This document shows, in pieces, positions 44,194-53,706 of a stretch of 64,000 nucleotides of DNA. The DNA is from Lachnospiraceae bacterium (GTDB lineage Bacteria; Bacillota; Clostridia; Lachnospirales; Lachnospiraceae). Position 1 is the first letter of the stretch, and each line of letters begins with the position of its first letter. The DNA lies in assembly GCA_017615545.1 (NCBI GenBank), contig JAFZZY010000007.1, positions 96,720 to 160,719 of the forward strand, read 5' to 3'. The position numbers and the translations under genes were made by a program. A model generated the notes under the pieces. It worked only from the letters and a program-made list of their open reading frames with translations, did not search any database and was not told the DNA's origin.

Positions 44194-45252
44194 TTCGAAG
44201 GCCTCCCAGCCTTCCCGATTGAAATACACTTTTGCGCGATCGATATAGGTCGCGCATTCTTTTTCGTAATAATCATTGATCATGATCTCAAGCATGCGCT
44301 CGCGATTCTTCGCGGACAGTTCCTCATCAAACTTATCGATCACGGTAATGATGTAATATGCACCGTCACATTGGATCACAGGACTGGTTTTTTTATCGTC
44401 CAGTTCCATGATCGTTTCCAGGATGGTCTCGGGAAAATCATCCGAACGTGTGACTGCGAACTGCGTGTTCTCCAGTTCGTTGATACCCGAGGCTTCGGCG
44501 AGCATGAAGAAATCATTGCCGTTCTTCAAGTCTGCTTCAAACTTTTTGATCGCTGTTTCCGAAGAACTCTTTACGATACCACAGTCGACTACACGGACCT
44601 CTTCATCGCTGATGACGAGGTTCGCTGCTTTTCGGAGCATCGCCTGCTGTTTTCTGGCTTTCTTATACATCGTGAAGACGTGCTTGCATTCATCAAGAGT
44701 GACGGTCTCAGGAATCTTTACGACCAGCCGCTTCTGTGAGTCTTCGCTATATGCGGATGATGCAGAAGGATCAACGGCCGATGCAGATGCCTGCACCGAG
44801 GTTTGCGATGAAATGGACGACGGCTTGATCTTTTCGTTGTAAAAGGCCGTTGCCTCGATCGCGACTTCGTTCTCCTCCGCCTTCGAAAGGACATTTTCCG
44901 AGTCAAACTTCGTGGAAAATGCCGTCAGCATCATGAGTTCTTTATACAGACCGTACTCTTTGATGTAGACATCCAGAGTCATTTCGCTGTCCGAGAACGC
45001 GGGTGCAAAAACCTTCGCCGGGTTCGTGTATACATCACTATACTGTGCGGTCAATGCTTCCCACAAAAGGTACGAGATCACAGAGAGTTCATTGAAATTC
45101 ACCGTATTTTTATCCATGTAGATAACGTCCGTTTCGGGATCATAACCGAGATCGGACGTTTTCTTTGATATGCCGGAGCAGCCGCACAGGCTGACCAGCA
45201 TCGCTATGGATAATAAAACAAGAACCACCCGTTTGGGCATCAATGCTTTCAC
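44182..45252 (-). CDS. PrsA/SurA-like peptidyl-prolyl isomerase lipoprotein
   Basis: About 356 residues from GTG 45250-45252, which overlaps the maf stop as GTGA and has AGAGGGG 8 bp upstream. An ATG four codons later is possible. The signal peptide ends in a lipobox, SLCGC (Cys25). The N-terminal chaperone region (about 30-210) is helical. The parvulin-like region near residues 210-320 reads FMLAEASGINELENTQFAVTRSDDFP, but the fold is weak. It probably folds secreted proteins. A Ser/Ala linker interrupts the middle. It is convergent with rqcH. Confidence 0.75.
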   Translation of the reverse strand: MKALMPKRVVLVLLSIAMLVSLCGCSGISKKTSDLGYDPETDVIYMDKNTVNFNELSVISYLLWEALTAQYSDVYTNPAKVFAPAFSDSEMTLDVYIKEYGLYKELMMLTAFSTKFDSENVLSKAEENEVAIEATAFYNEKIKPSSISSQTSVQASASAVDPSASSAYSEDSQKRLVVKIPETVTLDECKHVFTMYKKARKQQAMLRKAANLVISDEEVRVVDCGIVKSSSETAIKKFEADLKNGNDFFMLAEASGINELENTQFAVTRSDDFPETILETIMELDDKKTSPVIQCDGAYYIITVIDKFDEELSAKNRERMLEIMINDYYEKECATYIDRAKVYFNREGWEAFELFR

Positions 45253-45890
45253 TCCAAAATCCCCTCTTTTTTCAGGAAACAATATAGTTCATATAAGGGC
45301 AGGCCGACGACGTTGTTGTAGTCGCCGTCGATGCGACGGATATAAGTTCCGCCGATCCCCTGCAGGCCGTAAGACCCGGCCTTATCCATCGGTTCGCCCG
45401 TCGCGATGTACTCGCGGATCTCACGATCGGACATCGGACCGAAATATACGTCGGTGCAGACCGAAAACGAATCGCATGTCATCAGGTTGCCGGCTTCATC
45501 CGAAGTCAGGACAGCTACCCCGGTGTAAACAGAGTGCTTCGTCTCGGCGTTGTCGCCGGTCACTCCGCTTCCGCTCAGTTTATACAACATGGAGAATGCA
45601 TCCTCTTCGTCCTTCGGTTTTCCGAGGATCTCATCCTCATAGACGACCACGGTGTCCGCGCCGATCCAAACGGTCTTCCGTCCGGTCTCGGATGCCCCTG
45701 TGTGCTCATATACGGCCCGTGCTTTCGATTTTGCAAGCAGGGCAACATATTCCGCAGGCGTCAGATCATCATCATTTGCGGGCTCGTCAGCGTTACTGAC
45801 ACGGATCTCGAACGGCACACCAAACCGTCCCAGGATCTCCTTCCGCCGCGGCGACTGACTCGCCAGGATCAAACGATACGAGGTCTTCAT
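45249..45890 (-). CDS. maf: Maf-like nucleoside triphosphate pyrophosphatase
   Basis: A 213-residue enzyme with the Maf start LILASQSPRRKEIL, the catalytic GADTVVVYEDEILGKPKDEEDAF block and an EYIATGEPMDKAGSYGLQGIGG segment. It hydrolyses dTTP/UTP or modified nucleotides, acting as a house-cleaning enzyme, and in some bacteria affects division. It overlaps gpsA by 4 bp and the lipoprotein start by 4 bp. Confidence 0.95.
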   Translation of the reverse strand: MKTSYRLILASQSPRRKEILGRFGVPFEIRVSNADEPANDDDLTPAEYVALLAKSKARAVYEHTGASETGRKTVWIGADTVVVYEDEILGKPKDEEDAFSMLYKLSGSGVTGDNAETKHSVYTGVAVLTSDEAGNLMTCDSFSVCTDVYFGPMSDREIREYIATGEPMDKAGSYGLQGIGGTYIRRIDGDYNNVVGLPLYELYCFLKKEGILE

Positions 45891-46909
45891 GAGTTGCCTT
45901 CCTCTTCCCAGATGATCCCGTAATATTCCGCTCTTCCGTTCCGGTTCATCAGATCGGAAAACGCTTCCTTTACGCTCTTATCGTTGAATACGATCTCATA
46001 GACCTGCGAAACGATCGGCATCTCGACTCCGTATTTCTCGGACAATGTCTTCGCCGCCTTCGTGGAATGCACGCCCTCAACGATCTGCTGTACCTTATCC
46101 ATGGCCTGCTTTGCTGTCAAGCCCTGGCCCATATAATAGCCGGCCATGCGGTTACGGCTGTGCTTACTCGCGCAGGTAACGATCAGGTCACCGATGCCGG
46201 ACAGTCCGTAGAATGTGTGGATGTGTCCGCCCATCGCCGTTCCGAGACGAGTGATCTCGGCGATTCCACGTGTGATCAGCGCGGCCAATGTATTGTCCCC
46301 GTAACCTAAACCTTCGACCATACCGGCGGCAAGCGCGATAACGTTCTTCAGGCTGGCTCCGAGTTCGATGCCGAGCATATCATTGCTGATATACGTACGG
46401 AAGTTCGGGTTCATAAAGATGTCCTGCAGGTATTCCGCGGTCTCTTTTTTATTTGCCCCGACAACAATGGTCGTCGGAATGGCTTTGCAAACCTCTTCGG
46501 CATGGCTGGGTCCGGAAAGGACCGCAACGTTGGACTGCGGGATCTCTTCTTTGATAATGCCTGTCATGGTAAGCAGGCTGTCCGCCTCGATACCCTTCGC
46601 GACATTGACGATCAGCTGACCCTCACGAATGTAGGGTGCCAAAAGGTGCGCTGTACTTCTGACATATGGCGAAGCGACTGCCATGATCAGGACATCGCGA
46701 TCCTTTACTGCCTCCTCGGCATCCAGTGTCAGTTTCACCTGCGCGGGAAGTTCAAATCCCGGAAGATTCTTGTATTTATGAGTGGTCGAAAGCTCTTCGA
46801 TCTCGCTTTCGATCTTCGACCAAATGATCAGATCATGACCGTTATCCGTAATAACCCGTGAAAGCGCGACGCCCCAGGTGCCGCCTCCCAGAATAGTGAT
46901 CTTTGCCAT
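45887..46909 (-). CDS. gpsA: Glycerol-3-phosphate dehydrogenase [NAD(P)+]
   Basis: A 340-residue enzyme with the Rossmann motif ITILGGGTWGVALSRV and the catalytic region GASLKNVIALAAGMVEGLGYGDN. It reduces dihydroxyacetone phosphate to sn-glycerol-3-phosphate for phospholipid synthesis. plsY, which acylates that product, is 19 bp upstream. The genes are therefore arranged by pathway. Confidence 0.97.
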   Translation of the reverse strand: MAKITILGGGTWGVALSRVITDNGHDLIIWSKIESEIEELSTTHKYKNLPGFELPAQVKLTLDAEEAVKDRDVLIMAVASPYVRSTAHLLAPYIREGQLIVNVAKGIEADSLLTMTGIIKEEIPQSNVAVLSGPSHAEEVCKAIPTTIVVGANKKETAEYLQDIFMNPNFRTYISNDMLGIELGASLKNVIALAAGMVEGLGYGDNTLAALITRGIAEITRLGTAMGGHIHTFYGLSGIGDLIVTCASKHSRNRMAGYYMGQGLTAKQAMDKVQQIVEGVHSTKAAKTLSEKYGVEMPIVSQVYEIVFNDKSVKEAFSDLMNRNGRAEYYGIIWEEEGNS

Positions 46910-46928
46910 GATGTCTCCTTTCCTGCCG

Positions 46929-47600
46929 TCAATCTTCTTTCGGTTGCTTATGCCTCTTCGTGTTGAATTTATTTTCCGTACCGTTCAACAATCGGACGAT
47001 ATTCGTCCGGTGCTGGTAAAACGCAAGCAACGTGATGATCACGCAAAGGACCACCAACTCTATATTTCCGTGTTTCGTAAGACCATAGCCCCATACAAAA
47101 CGATGAATGATGATCAGGAGGAAGGTCTGTGTAACGGAATACAACGAGGAAAATGAAACATAACCGGTCAGGAAGACCAGAAGCGCAAATGCCATGAAAC
47201 CGAGCAAAGCGATCCAGCCGTCCAGGGCAATGGCTACCGCACTCGTGCAGGCAATGCCCTTACCACCCTTAAACTTCAGGAAGAACGGGAAATTGTGACC
47301 CAAGACTACGCCGAGGCCAATGTAAAACGTGTAGATCATGGCATCGGTGTCGCCGTCCGGCAGATGCTTCGCGAAAACGAAACGCATCAGCATACAGGGA
47401 ACGAAGGCCTTCAGGAAGTCGCCGAGAAACACGATGGCTCCTGCCTTCTTACCCATGACACGCAGCGTATTCGTCGTTCCGGTGTTGCCGCTTCCCTTTG
47501 AACGAAGATCGACATGCATGATCTTCGCGTAAAAATATCCGGTTTGAATGAGTCCGAACAGATACCCCACTAAGATCACAAGGAGTTTTTGATAATTCAT
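46929..47600 (-). CDS. plsY: Glycerol-3-phosphate acyltransferase PlsY
   Basis: A 223-residue membrane enzyme with five or more helices. The conserved [21 protein letters not shown] loop and [19 protein letters not shown] loop bind acyl-phosphate and glycerol-3-phosphate. It makes lysophosphatidic acid, feeding PG synthesis by PgsA elsewhere in the window. It overlaps the der stop by 4 bp and precedes gpsA by 19 bp. Confidence 0.96.
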   Translation of the reverse strand: MNYQKLLVILVGYLFGLIQTGYFYAKIMHVDLRSKGSGNTGTTNTLRVMGKKAGAIVFLGDFLKAFVPCMLMRFVFAKHLPDGDTDAMIYTFYIGLGVVLGHNFPFFLKFKGGKGIACTSAVAIALDGWIALLGFMAFALLVFLTGYVSFSSLYSVTQTFLLIIIHRFVWGYGLTKHGNIELVVLCVIITLLAFYQHRTNIVRLLNGTENKFNTKRHKQPKED

Positions 47601-48925
47601 TGTTCTTTTTCCTTTCGCTCACGGATCATAAAACGAAGCGGCGTCCCCTTAAAGCCGAACGCTTCTCTGATCTTGTTTTCGATGTATCTTGTATATGAGA
47701 AATGCATCAGTTCTTTGTCGTTTACAAAGATGACAAATGAAGGCGGTTTCACCGAAACCTGTGTGATGTAGAACAGTTTCAGACGCTTGCCTTTATCCGA
47801 CGGCGGCTGCTGCATGGTCACTGCCTCGGACAGGATCTCATTGAGCACGCCGGTCGTGATACGCAGCTGCTGGTTCTGGATGACCGCATCAATGGTATCA
47901 AACAGCTTGTTAAAACGCTGACCGGTCTTCGCCGAGATGTACATAACTTCCGCATACGGCATGAAGGAAAGGACTTCCGTGACCTTCTCGGTAAAACGAT
48001 AGATCGTCTTGTCATCCTTTTCGATGGCATCCCACTTATTGACCGCGATGATGACGCCCTTGCCTCTCTCATGGGCAATGCCGGCCACCTTCGCGTCCTG
48101 CTCGGTCACGCCTTCCACAGCATCGATGACCAGGATCGCAACGTCGCAGCGGTCAACCGCAGAAACCGTACGGATAATGCTGAAACGCTCGAGATCTTCT
48201 TTGATCTTGCTCTTGCGGCGCAGGCCTGCCGTATCGATGAAGATATATTTATGTCCGTTGACCTCCACCTCGGTATCGATCGCATCACGCGTAGTACCTG
48301 CGATATCGGAAACGATCACGCGGTCCTCGCCTGCGATCCGGTTGATGATCGAGGACTTGCCGACATTCGGCTTACCGATGATAGCGATCTTCGGGATGGA
48401 GTCATCTTCTTCATTCTCTTCGACTTCCGGGAAATGCGCGCTGACAGCGTCGAGCATGTCGCCCAGGCCCAACTTGGAGACCGCCGAGACCGGAATGGGC
48501 TCGCCGATACCCAGATTATAGAACTCATAGACATCCGCCATCATCTTCTGGAAGTTGTCGACTTTATTGACCACCAAAACTACGGGCTTCTTCGATTTAC
48601 GGAGCATGGTAGCGACCTTTTCGTCGGAATCGACGAGACCCTGACGCACGTCCACGAGGAAGATGATGACATCGGCCGTAGCGATCGCGATCTCCGCCTG
48701 CTCCCGCATCTGGGACAGGATGACATCCTTACTCTCCGGCTCAATACCGCCCGTATCGATCAGTGTAAACTTCTTATTCAGCCACTCGCAATCCGCGTAG
48801 ATGCGGTCGCGGGTAACGCCCGGCGTATCCTTGACGATGGAAATGTTATCGCCGGCGAGTATATTAAAGAGTGTGGATTTACCCACGTTCGGTCGCCCGA
48901 CAATGGCGACGATCGGTTTACTCAT
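47597..48925 (-). CDS. der: Ribosome-assembly GTPase Der
   Basis: A 442-residue protein. The start is the second ATG (48923-48925), 7 bp from AGGAG; the first ATG is too close. Two G domains run in tandem, with G1 motifs [12 protein letters not shown] and [13 protein letters not shown]3 motifs DTGG and DTAG, and G4 motifs NKVD and NKWD. A KH-like C-terminal domain follows. Der acts in 50S assembly. It overlaps the DUF512 gene end by 8 bp and plsY by 4 bp. Confidence 0.97.
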   Translation of the reverse strand: MSKPIVAIVGRPNVGKSTLFNILAGDNISIVKDTPGVTRDRIYADCEWLNKKFTLIDTGGIEPESKDVILSQMREQAEIAIATADVIIFLVDVRQGLVDSDEKVATMLRKSKKPVVLVVNKVDNFQKMMADVYEFYNLGIGEPIPVSAVSKLGLGDMLDAVSAHFPEVEENEEDDSIPKIAIIGKPNVGKSSIINRIAGEDRVIVSDIAGTTRDAIDTEVEVNGHKYIFIDTAGLRRKSKIKEDLERFSIIRTVSAVDRCDVAILVIDAVEGVTEQDAKVAGIAHERGKGVIIAVNKWDAIEKDDKTIYRFTEKVTEVLSFMPYAEVMYISAKTGQRFNKLFDTIDAVIQNQQLRITTGVLNEILSEAVTMQQPPSDKGKRLKLFYITQVSVKPPSFVIFVNDKELMHFSYTRYIENKIREAFGFKGTPLRFMIRERKEKEQ

Positions 48926-50387
48926 TTTCATTCTCCTTCGGGTTTAATCGATCCAGTTCATACGGGTTGTGGAAGAAGTGGAACTTCTCTTCTTCGCCGC
49001 TGCCCATGAAGACATCGACCAGATCCTGCCCGCCTGATTTTACAATATGGATCGGAACTTGTAAAGAGTTTTCTGCTTCGGATTTAGTCATGTCGTCCAA
49101 AAAGACTTCCTCACCACTTCGGAACATACAGGAAGGAAGCACCAGGCGCGAGCCAAGTTTGCGACCTTTCAACTGGTTGACGAGGTCGGTTCCTGTGACC
49201 AGTCCGGCCACAGTAATGGCCTCTCCGAAGAAATCATTCCGGATATCGTAGACATGAAACTTCGCATTCGGAACGTACTTCATGAACCAGGAAGCATATT
49301 TACGGATGTAAGGTGCCGCAAGACGTCCGGTCGCAAAGGAATACTCACGCTTCGGCATATCGATGTAGTACGATGTCCTACCCTTTTCGTCCTTCCGCTT
49401 TTTCAGCGATAGCGGATGACGTTTCACGTAGTTCCGCAGAGTCGTACGAATGGCATCCTTGAATTCATTTTCCATAAGGCGGATCATGCCGACGCCGTTT
49501 TCCAGTTGAAGGTAGCCGTCATAACGTTCCTCCTCCGGCATCTTCCGACCGGCGGTGATATAAAACTCATCGCTGGCCTGTACGAAATGTAAGCCTTTTT
49601 CTTTGTAGATCTTGCGCTGGAATTCTTCGACGATGTCAATGACCGCGCAGGCGTCCTCTTTCGTGACCGCACGCAGCGGATAAAGGCCCTCACGGAACTT
49701 CGTCAGACCGCACGGAACGATCGAAAGGCTCGGCATAACGGGCACATATTTCGAAAGATCCGAAATGGTCCTGCGCAATTCGTCGCCGTCGTTGATATCG
49801 GGACACAAAACGACCTGCGCATTCATCTCGATACCCGCTTCATAAAAGCGATCGATCACCTTGAGCGCATCGCCCGCGAAACGATTATGAAGCATCTTCA
49901 CACGCAGCTCGGGATTTGTCGTATGGACCGAAACATTGATCGGAGCCAAATGGTATTTGATGATCCGCTCGATGTCCTTCTCTCGCATATTCGTGAGGGT
50001 GACATAGTTACCCTGCAGGAAGGAAAGGCGGGAGTCATCATCTTTAAAATACAGAGTCGGGCGCATGCCCGGAGGCATCTGGTCAATGAAGCAAAAGATG
50101 CATTTGTTGCTGCAGGAGCGGTATTCACTCATGAAGCTGTTCTCGAACTCGATGCCGAGATCGTCGAACTCACCCTTCTTCACATCGTAGGAAACCTCAG
50201 TCCCGTTTTTTTTGCGTATCTCAAGAGACAGTCCGGTCGTCATGATGCGATAACGATAATCGAACACATCTTCCACGCTCTCGCCGTTCACGCTGATCAG
50301 CGAATCGCCGGGCTTGATGCCGAGGCGGGCGGCTATGCTGTTTTTCTCGATCTTCGAGATCAAATGCTCGATCTTCTTCTCTGCCAT
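48918..50387 (-). CDS. PDZ and radical-SAM-like DUF512 protein
   Basis: A 489-residue protein. Residues about 1-65 form a PDZ-like domain ([16 protein letters not shown]). Next is a radical-SAM-like cluster [11 protein letters not shown] (three cysteines in C-x3-C-x2-C spacing) and barrel strands. The C-terminal third is the DUF512 domain ([43 protein letters not shown]). The family is conserved in Clostridia, often next to der, but its reaction is unknown. AAAGGA lies 8 bp before the ATG. It may act in translation or metal chemistry, by context only. Confidence 0.9.
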   Translation of the reverse strand: MAEKKIEHLISKIEKNSIAARLGIKPGDSLISVNGESVEDVFDYRYRIMTTGLSLEIRKKNGTEVSYDVKKGEFDDLGIEFENSFMSEYRSCSNKCIFCFIDQMPPGMRPTLYFKDDDSRLSFLQGNYVTLTNMREKDIERIIKYHLAPINVSVHTTNPELRVKMLHNRFAGDALKVIDRFYEAGIEMNAQVVLCPDINDGDELRRTISDLSKYVPVMPSLSIVPCGLTKFREGLYPLRAVTKEDACAVIDIVEEFQRKIYKEKGLHFVQASDEFYITAGRKMPEEERYDGYLQLENGVGMIRLMENEFKDAIRTTLRNYVKRHPLSLKKRKDEKGRTSYYIDMPKREYSFATGRLAAPYIRKYASWFMKYVPNAKFHVYDIRNDFFGEAITVAGLVTGTDLVNQLKGRKLGSRLVLPSCMFRSGEEVFLDDMTKSEAENSLQVPIHIVKSGGQDLVDVFMGSGEEEKFHFFHNPYELDRLNPKENENE

Positions 50388-50406
50388 GCCGGAAATCCTT
50401 TAACTG

Positions 50407-50465
50407 TACTGGTTGAAATATATAATGGGGAACCAGTATCAATGATACCAATAAAACGACGTTTT
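50407..50465. promoter_or_regulatory. Three consecutive inverted repeats between the DUF512 gene and prs
   Basis: First, TACTGGTT (50407-50414) with AACCAGTA (50431-50438). Second, GTATCA-a-TGATAC (50436-50448). Third, AAAACG-a-CGTTTT (50453-50465). All three lie in the divergent spacer, upstream of the prs promoter. They may be operators for one or both genes. The regulator is unknown. Confidence 0.6.
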
Positions 50466-50491
50466 GTAAAGGGTTTCGGACGTTTTTACCC

Positions 50492-50520
50492 TTGACGCTG
50501 ATTAGATTCGGGCGTATAAT
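50492..50520 (+). promoter_or_regulatory. Promoter of prs
   Basis: TTGACG (50492-50497), a 17 bp spacer and a perfect TATAAT (50515-50520). The start codon is about 58 bp downstream. Confidence 0.9.
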
Positions 50521-50578
50521 TAAGTTCCACGAAGATAAGTTTCAATTCGTGAATCAACAGCAGGAAAGGATTACTGAA

Positions 50579-51853
50579 ATGGCTGATACAAACCGTGATT
50601 TTGCATTCAATCTTCCTGTCGGTCCGCTGAAGATCCTCGCGCTCGAAAGTTGTAAAACGCTGGCAGAGGAAGTGGACTCCTACATCCGTGATTTCCGTTT
50701 GGAGGATCAGATGGAAGCCATCGCCTCCTCGCACGATGTTTTGAATTTCGTAGACTATCGTGAAGAAGGCTACCTGATGAAATCCAAATGCATCCGCTTC
50801 GGTACCGGTGAATCAAAGGGTGTCCTGTATGAGTCGGCCCGCGGTTCGGATGTATATATCCTCTGCGATATAACCAATTACAGCCTGACCTATTCCGTCT
50901 GCGGTCATCTGAACCACATGTCCCCGGACGATCATTTCCAGGATATGAAGCGCATGATCGCTACCTGCATCGGCGCTGCGAAGCGTGTTACGGTCATCAT
51001 GCCGTTCTTGTATGAGAGCCGTCAGCATAAGCGTAACCGCCGTGAGTCTTTGGACTGCGCTCTCGCTCTGGAAGAACTGATCAATATGGGCGTAAACAAC
51101 ATCATTACCTTCGATGCGCACGATCCGCGCGTACAGAACGCGATCCCGCTTCATGGTTTTGATAACTTCACACCGCCCTATCAGTTCATCAAGGCATTGC
51201 TCTCAAAAGAAAAGAACCTGAAGATCGATAAGGATCACCTCTGCATCGTCAGCCCGGATGAAGGCGCGATGAACCGTTCCATCTATTTTGCTACCAACCT
51301 CGGCGTTGACATGGGTATGTTCTATAAGCGCCGTGACTTTTCGAAGATCGTCGGCGGACGCAACCCGATCGTCGCTCACGAGTTCCTCGGACAGAACGTG
51401 GAAGGCAAGACTGTGATCGTTGTCGACGATATCATCTCCTCCGGTGAGAGCATGCTCGACACCGCACGGGAGTTAAAGGAACGCGGCGCAGCTCGTGTCA
51501 TCATCTGCTGTACCTTCGGTCTCTTTACCAACGGTTACGAGACCTTCGACGAGTTCTACCAGAAGGGCATCTTTGATTACGTTATCACGACGAACCTCAA
51601 CTACCGCCCGGACGAGCTTCTGAATAAGCCTTGGTATCTTGAGGCGAACATGAGCAAATTTCTCGCGACCATCATCGATTACCTGAACCACGATGCATCG
51701 ATCAGCGAGATCATGGATCCTACGATCCGCATCCAGAACATCGTTAACAAATACAACGAGGAGCAGGCTAAGGATCTTGATGAAGAACCGGTAGCCGAAG
51801 AAACTCCGGAAGTTGAAGAAACCGCCGAGGCTGAAACCGAAAGCGACAAATAA
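50579..51853 (+). CDS. prs: Ribose-phosphate pyrophosphokinase (long form)
   Basis: A 424-residue protein from ATG 50579 behind AAAGGA. It makes PRPP from ribose-5-phosphate and ATP for nucleotide, histidine and NAD synthesis. The PRPP-binding loop is VIVVDDIISSGESMLDT. The ATP-side block is PFLYESRQHKRNRRESLDCALALEEL. It is roughly 100 residues longer than the common 315-residue form and has an acidic 30-residue tail. Long forms of this type occur in Clostridia. It has its own promoter and terminator. Confidence 0.92.
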   Translation: MADTNRDFAFNLPVGPLKILALESCKTLAEEVDSYIRDFRLEDQMEAIASSHDVLNFVDYREEGYLMKSKCIRFGTGESKGVLYESARGSDVYILCDITNYSLTYSVCGHLNHMSPDDHFQDMKRMIATCIGAAKRVTVIMPFLYESRQHKRNRRESLDCALALEELINMGVNNIITFDAHDPRVQNAIPLHGFDNFTPPYQFIKALLSKEKNLKIDKDHLCIVSPDEGAMNRSIYFATNLGVDMGMFYKRRDFSKIVGGRNPIVAHEFLGQNVEGKTVIVVDDIISSGESMLDTARELKERGAARVIICCTFGLFTNGYETFDEFYQKGIFDYVITTNLNYRPDELLNKPWYLEANMSKFLATIIDYLNHDASISEIMDPTIRIQNIVNKYNEEQAKDLDEEPVAEETPEVEETAEAETESDK

Positions 51854-51878
51854 TATAACCGTTTCACAAATAGTGAAA

Positions 51879-51915
51879 GCCGGGAGCAGAATGAACCTGC
51901 TCCCGGCTTCTTCTA
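51879..51915 (+). terminator. Terminator of prs (may also serve yraN)
   Basis: GCCGGGAGCAG (51879-51889) and CTGCTCCCGGC (ending about 51907) form an 11-bp stem with a 7-nt loop, followed by TTCTTCTATT. Just downstream, yraN ends on the other strand. Confidence 0.88.
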
Positions 51916-51930
51916 TTGCGAAAACGCCGT

Positions 51931-52293
51931 TTATCGAACGGAAAATGCATTCCGGAACAGCCGGATGTCGTCTCCCTGTATCGTCACCACATCAAAACGT
52001 ACCGGTGTCGTCGGCGCCAGCCTTCGGACCTTCATGTAGAGCGTCGCGACACGGCAAATAGTCCTCTGCTTTGCATAGTTCACAGCCTCTGCGGCATAAC
52101 CGTACTTGTATCCCGTACGATATTTGACCTCCACAAAACAAAGATAGTCCTGTTCCCGTGCTACGATGTCGATCTCGCCGAACCTCGTAAAGAAGTTCTG
52201 TTCGATGATCCTGAACCCGTTTTGACGTAAGTATTCGGCCGCGATATTTTCATAGCGGCCACCCGTTTTTCGCTTATTCTCCAATAAGGTCAC
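51931..52293 (-). CDS. yraN: YraN family protein (UPF0102, endonuclease-like)
   Basis: A 120-residue protein with the PD-(D/E)xK-like core: GRYENIAAEYLRQNGFRIIEQNF, GEIDIVAREQDYLCFVEVKYRTG. The conserved E, D and E-x-K residues are all present, so nuclease activity is possible though unproven for the family. It overlaps rnhB by 4 bp, a near-universal pairing. Confidence 0.94.
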   Translation of the reverse strand: MTLLENKRKTGGRYENIAAEYLRQNGFRIIEQNFFTRFGEIDIVAREQDYLCFVEVKYRTGYKYGYAAEAVNYAKQRTICRVATLYMKVRRLAPTTPVRFDVVTIQGDDIRLFRNAFSVR

Positions 52294-53051
52294 TCCTCCT
52301 CGAATAGGCGGAAACTGCGCCGATGGATCGGGCAGGCTCCGTATTTCTTCAGTGCAGCATAATGATCCGCGCTGCCGTAGCCCTTATGACCTGCGAAACC
52401 ATATTCCGGATATAACTCGTCGTACGCTTCCATCATGCGATCCCTCGTGACCTTCGCGATGATGCTCGCGCATGCGATCGACAGGCTCTTGGCATCACCC
52501 TTGATGATCGGCACCTGCGGAATGGTCAGTTTCGGGATGGTGACAGCATCGTTCAGGCTGACTTCGGGAACCACGCTGAGCTTCGAGATTGCTTCTCGCA
52601 TTGCCTCATAAGTGGCCTGCAGGATATTGATCTCGTCGATCCGTTGCGGCGAAGCAATGCCGACACCGACACTGACAGCCTTCTCCATGATCTCATCAAA
52701 AAGTTCATCCCTCTTCTTCGCAGTCAGTTTCTTGGAATCATTGGCATAGAGGATCTTCATACCCTCGGGCAATACAACGGCCGCCGCAACGACAGGTCCT
52801 GCCAGAGGTCCGCGTCCTGCTTCATCGATGCCACAGATGATCGTATGCCCCTTCTCCCGCTCACGGTTCTCGTAAGTCAGCATCTGGTCCAGGCGCTCCA
52901 GTTCCGCCAGATAATTGTCATGCACCTTCTGATATTTCACGATCAGTGATGCAACTGCACTTCTTGTATCGTCTTTATATAACGCAAGCGCATCCGGAAG
53001 TTGTTCCGGATGCGTATTCTTTAATATGCTCTCGATTTCTTTGATCGTCAT
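52290..53051 (-). CDS. rnhB: Ribonuclease HII
   Basis: A 253-residue enzyme from ATG 53049-53051 behind AAGGAG. It cleaves single ribonucleotides in DNA and RNA-DNA hybrids. The catalytic motif ICGIDEAGRGPLAGPV has the conserved Asp-Glu-x-Gly. The later SIACASIIAKVTRDRMM block is also typical. A roughly 70-residue N-terminal extension precedes the core, as in other Clostridia. It overlaps yraN by 4 bp. Confidence 0.96.
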   Translation of the reverse strand: MTIKEIESILKNTHPEQLPDALALYKDDTRSAVASLIVKYQKVHDNYLAELERLDQMLTYENREREKGHTIICGIDEAGRGPLAGPVVAAAVVLPEGMKILYANDSKKLTAKKRDELFDEIMEKAVSVGVGIASPQRIDEINILQATYEAMREAISKLSVVPEVSLNDAVTIPKLTIPQVPIIKGDAKSLSIACASIIAKVTRDRMMEAYDELYPEYGFAGHKGYGSADHYAALKKYGACPIHRRSFRLFEEE

Positions 53052-53061
53052 ATTCGGCTCC

Positions 53062-53706
53062 TTATTTGATGCCGCCAAAGCGTTTGAACGGCCCGATGCG
53101 GAAAACGACCTTACCGCGGATCTGACCTCTTGCGATCACGCCTACGGTCTCCTTACGGCTGTCAGCGCTCACACTACGGTTATCGCCCAAAACAAAGTAT
53201 TCTTTCTCTCCCAGCGTGATCGGCTCGGCAGCAATACCGGGATCATCGATCGGTGTCGAAGCATAATCATCATCTTCGAGTTTCTCACCATTGATGTAAA
53301 CGATACCGTCTTTGATCTGGATCGTCTCTCCGGGCATTCCGATCACACGCTTCACATAGTTGATATCCTCAGCGCGGTCGATCGTAACGACAACGATGTC
53401 ATAACGCTTCGGGGACGAGAAAATGTAATGGCTGGTGATGACCACATCACCATTTTGCAAAACGGGATCCATGGACTCACCCTCGACGGTCGCACTGGAG
53501 AAAAAGATCTTCAGGATCAGTCCTACGACCAGAAGCAGGATCGCCGCATACAAAACGCCGATCACCACATAATAGATCGATTTATGTTTGATCGCGTCGG
53601 CACGGTCCTCATAAAATGTAATGCCGGCGCCGTTCTCTTCGTCCAGGTATTTAAAATCCTGTTCTTTGATACCGTTCTGCTCGTTTGTATTCTTTTTGTT
53701 TTTCAT
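53062..53706 (-). CDS. lepB: Signal peptidase I (first copy)
   Basis: A 214-residue membrane protease. It has a charged N-terminus, one membrane helix (about 46-68), the serine motif EGESMDPVL, the lysine motif YVKRVIGMPGE and the GDNRSVSADSR box. It cleaves signal peptides during export. It follows rbgA (4 bp overlap) and is separate from the copy at 54582. The longer cytoplasmic N-terminus sets it apart. Confidence 0.95.
   Translation of the reverse strand: MKNKKNTNEQNGIKEQDFKYLDEENGAGITFYEDRADAIKHKSIYYVVIGVLYAAILLLVVGLILKIFFSSATVEGESMDPVLQNGDVVITSHYIFSSPKRYDIVVVTIDRAEDINYVKRVIGMPGETIQIKDGIVYINGEKLEDDDYASTPIDDPGIAAEPITLGEKEYFVLGDNRSVSADSRKETVGVIARGQIRGKVVFRIGPFKRFGGIK

Noticed and set aside
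44182..45282. Longer start of the PrsA-like lipoprotein at a TTG
   Set aside because: That codon lies inside maf and lacks a ribosome site; the GTG overlapping the maf stop has one at the right distance.
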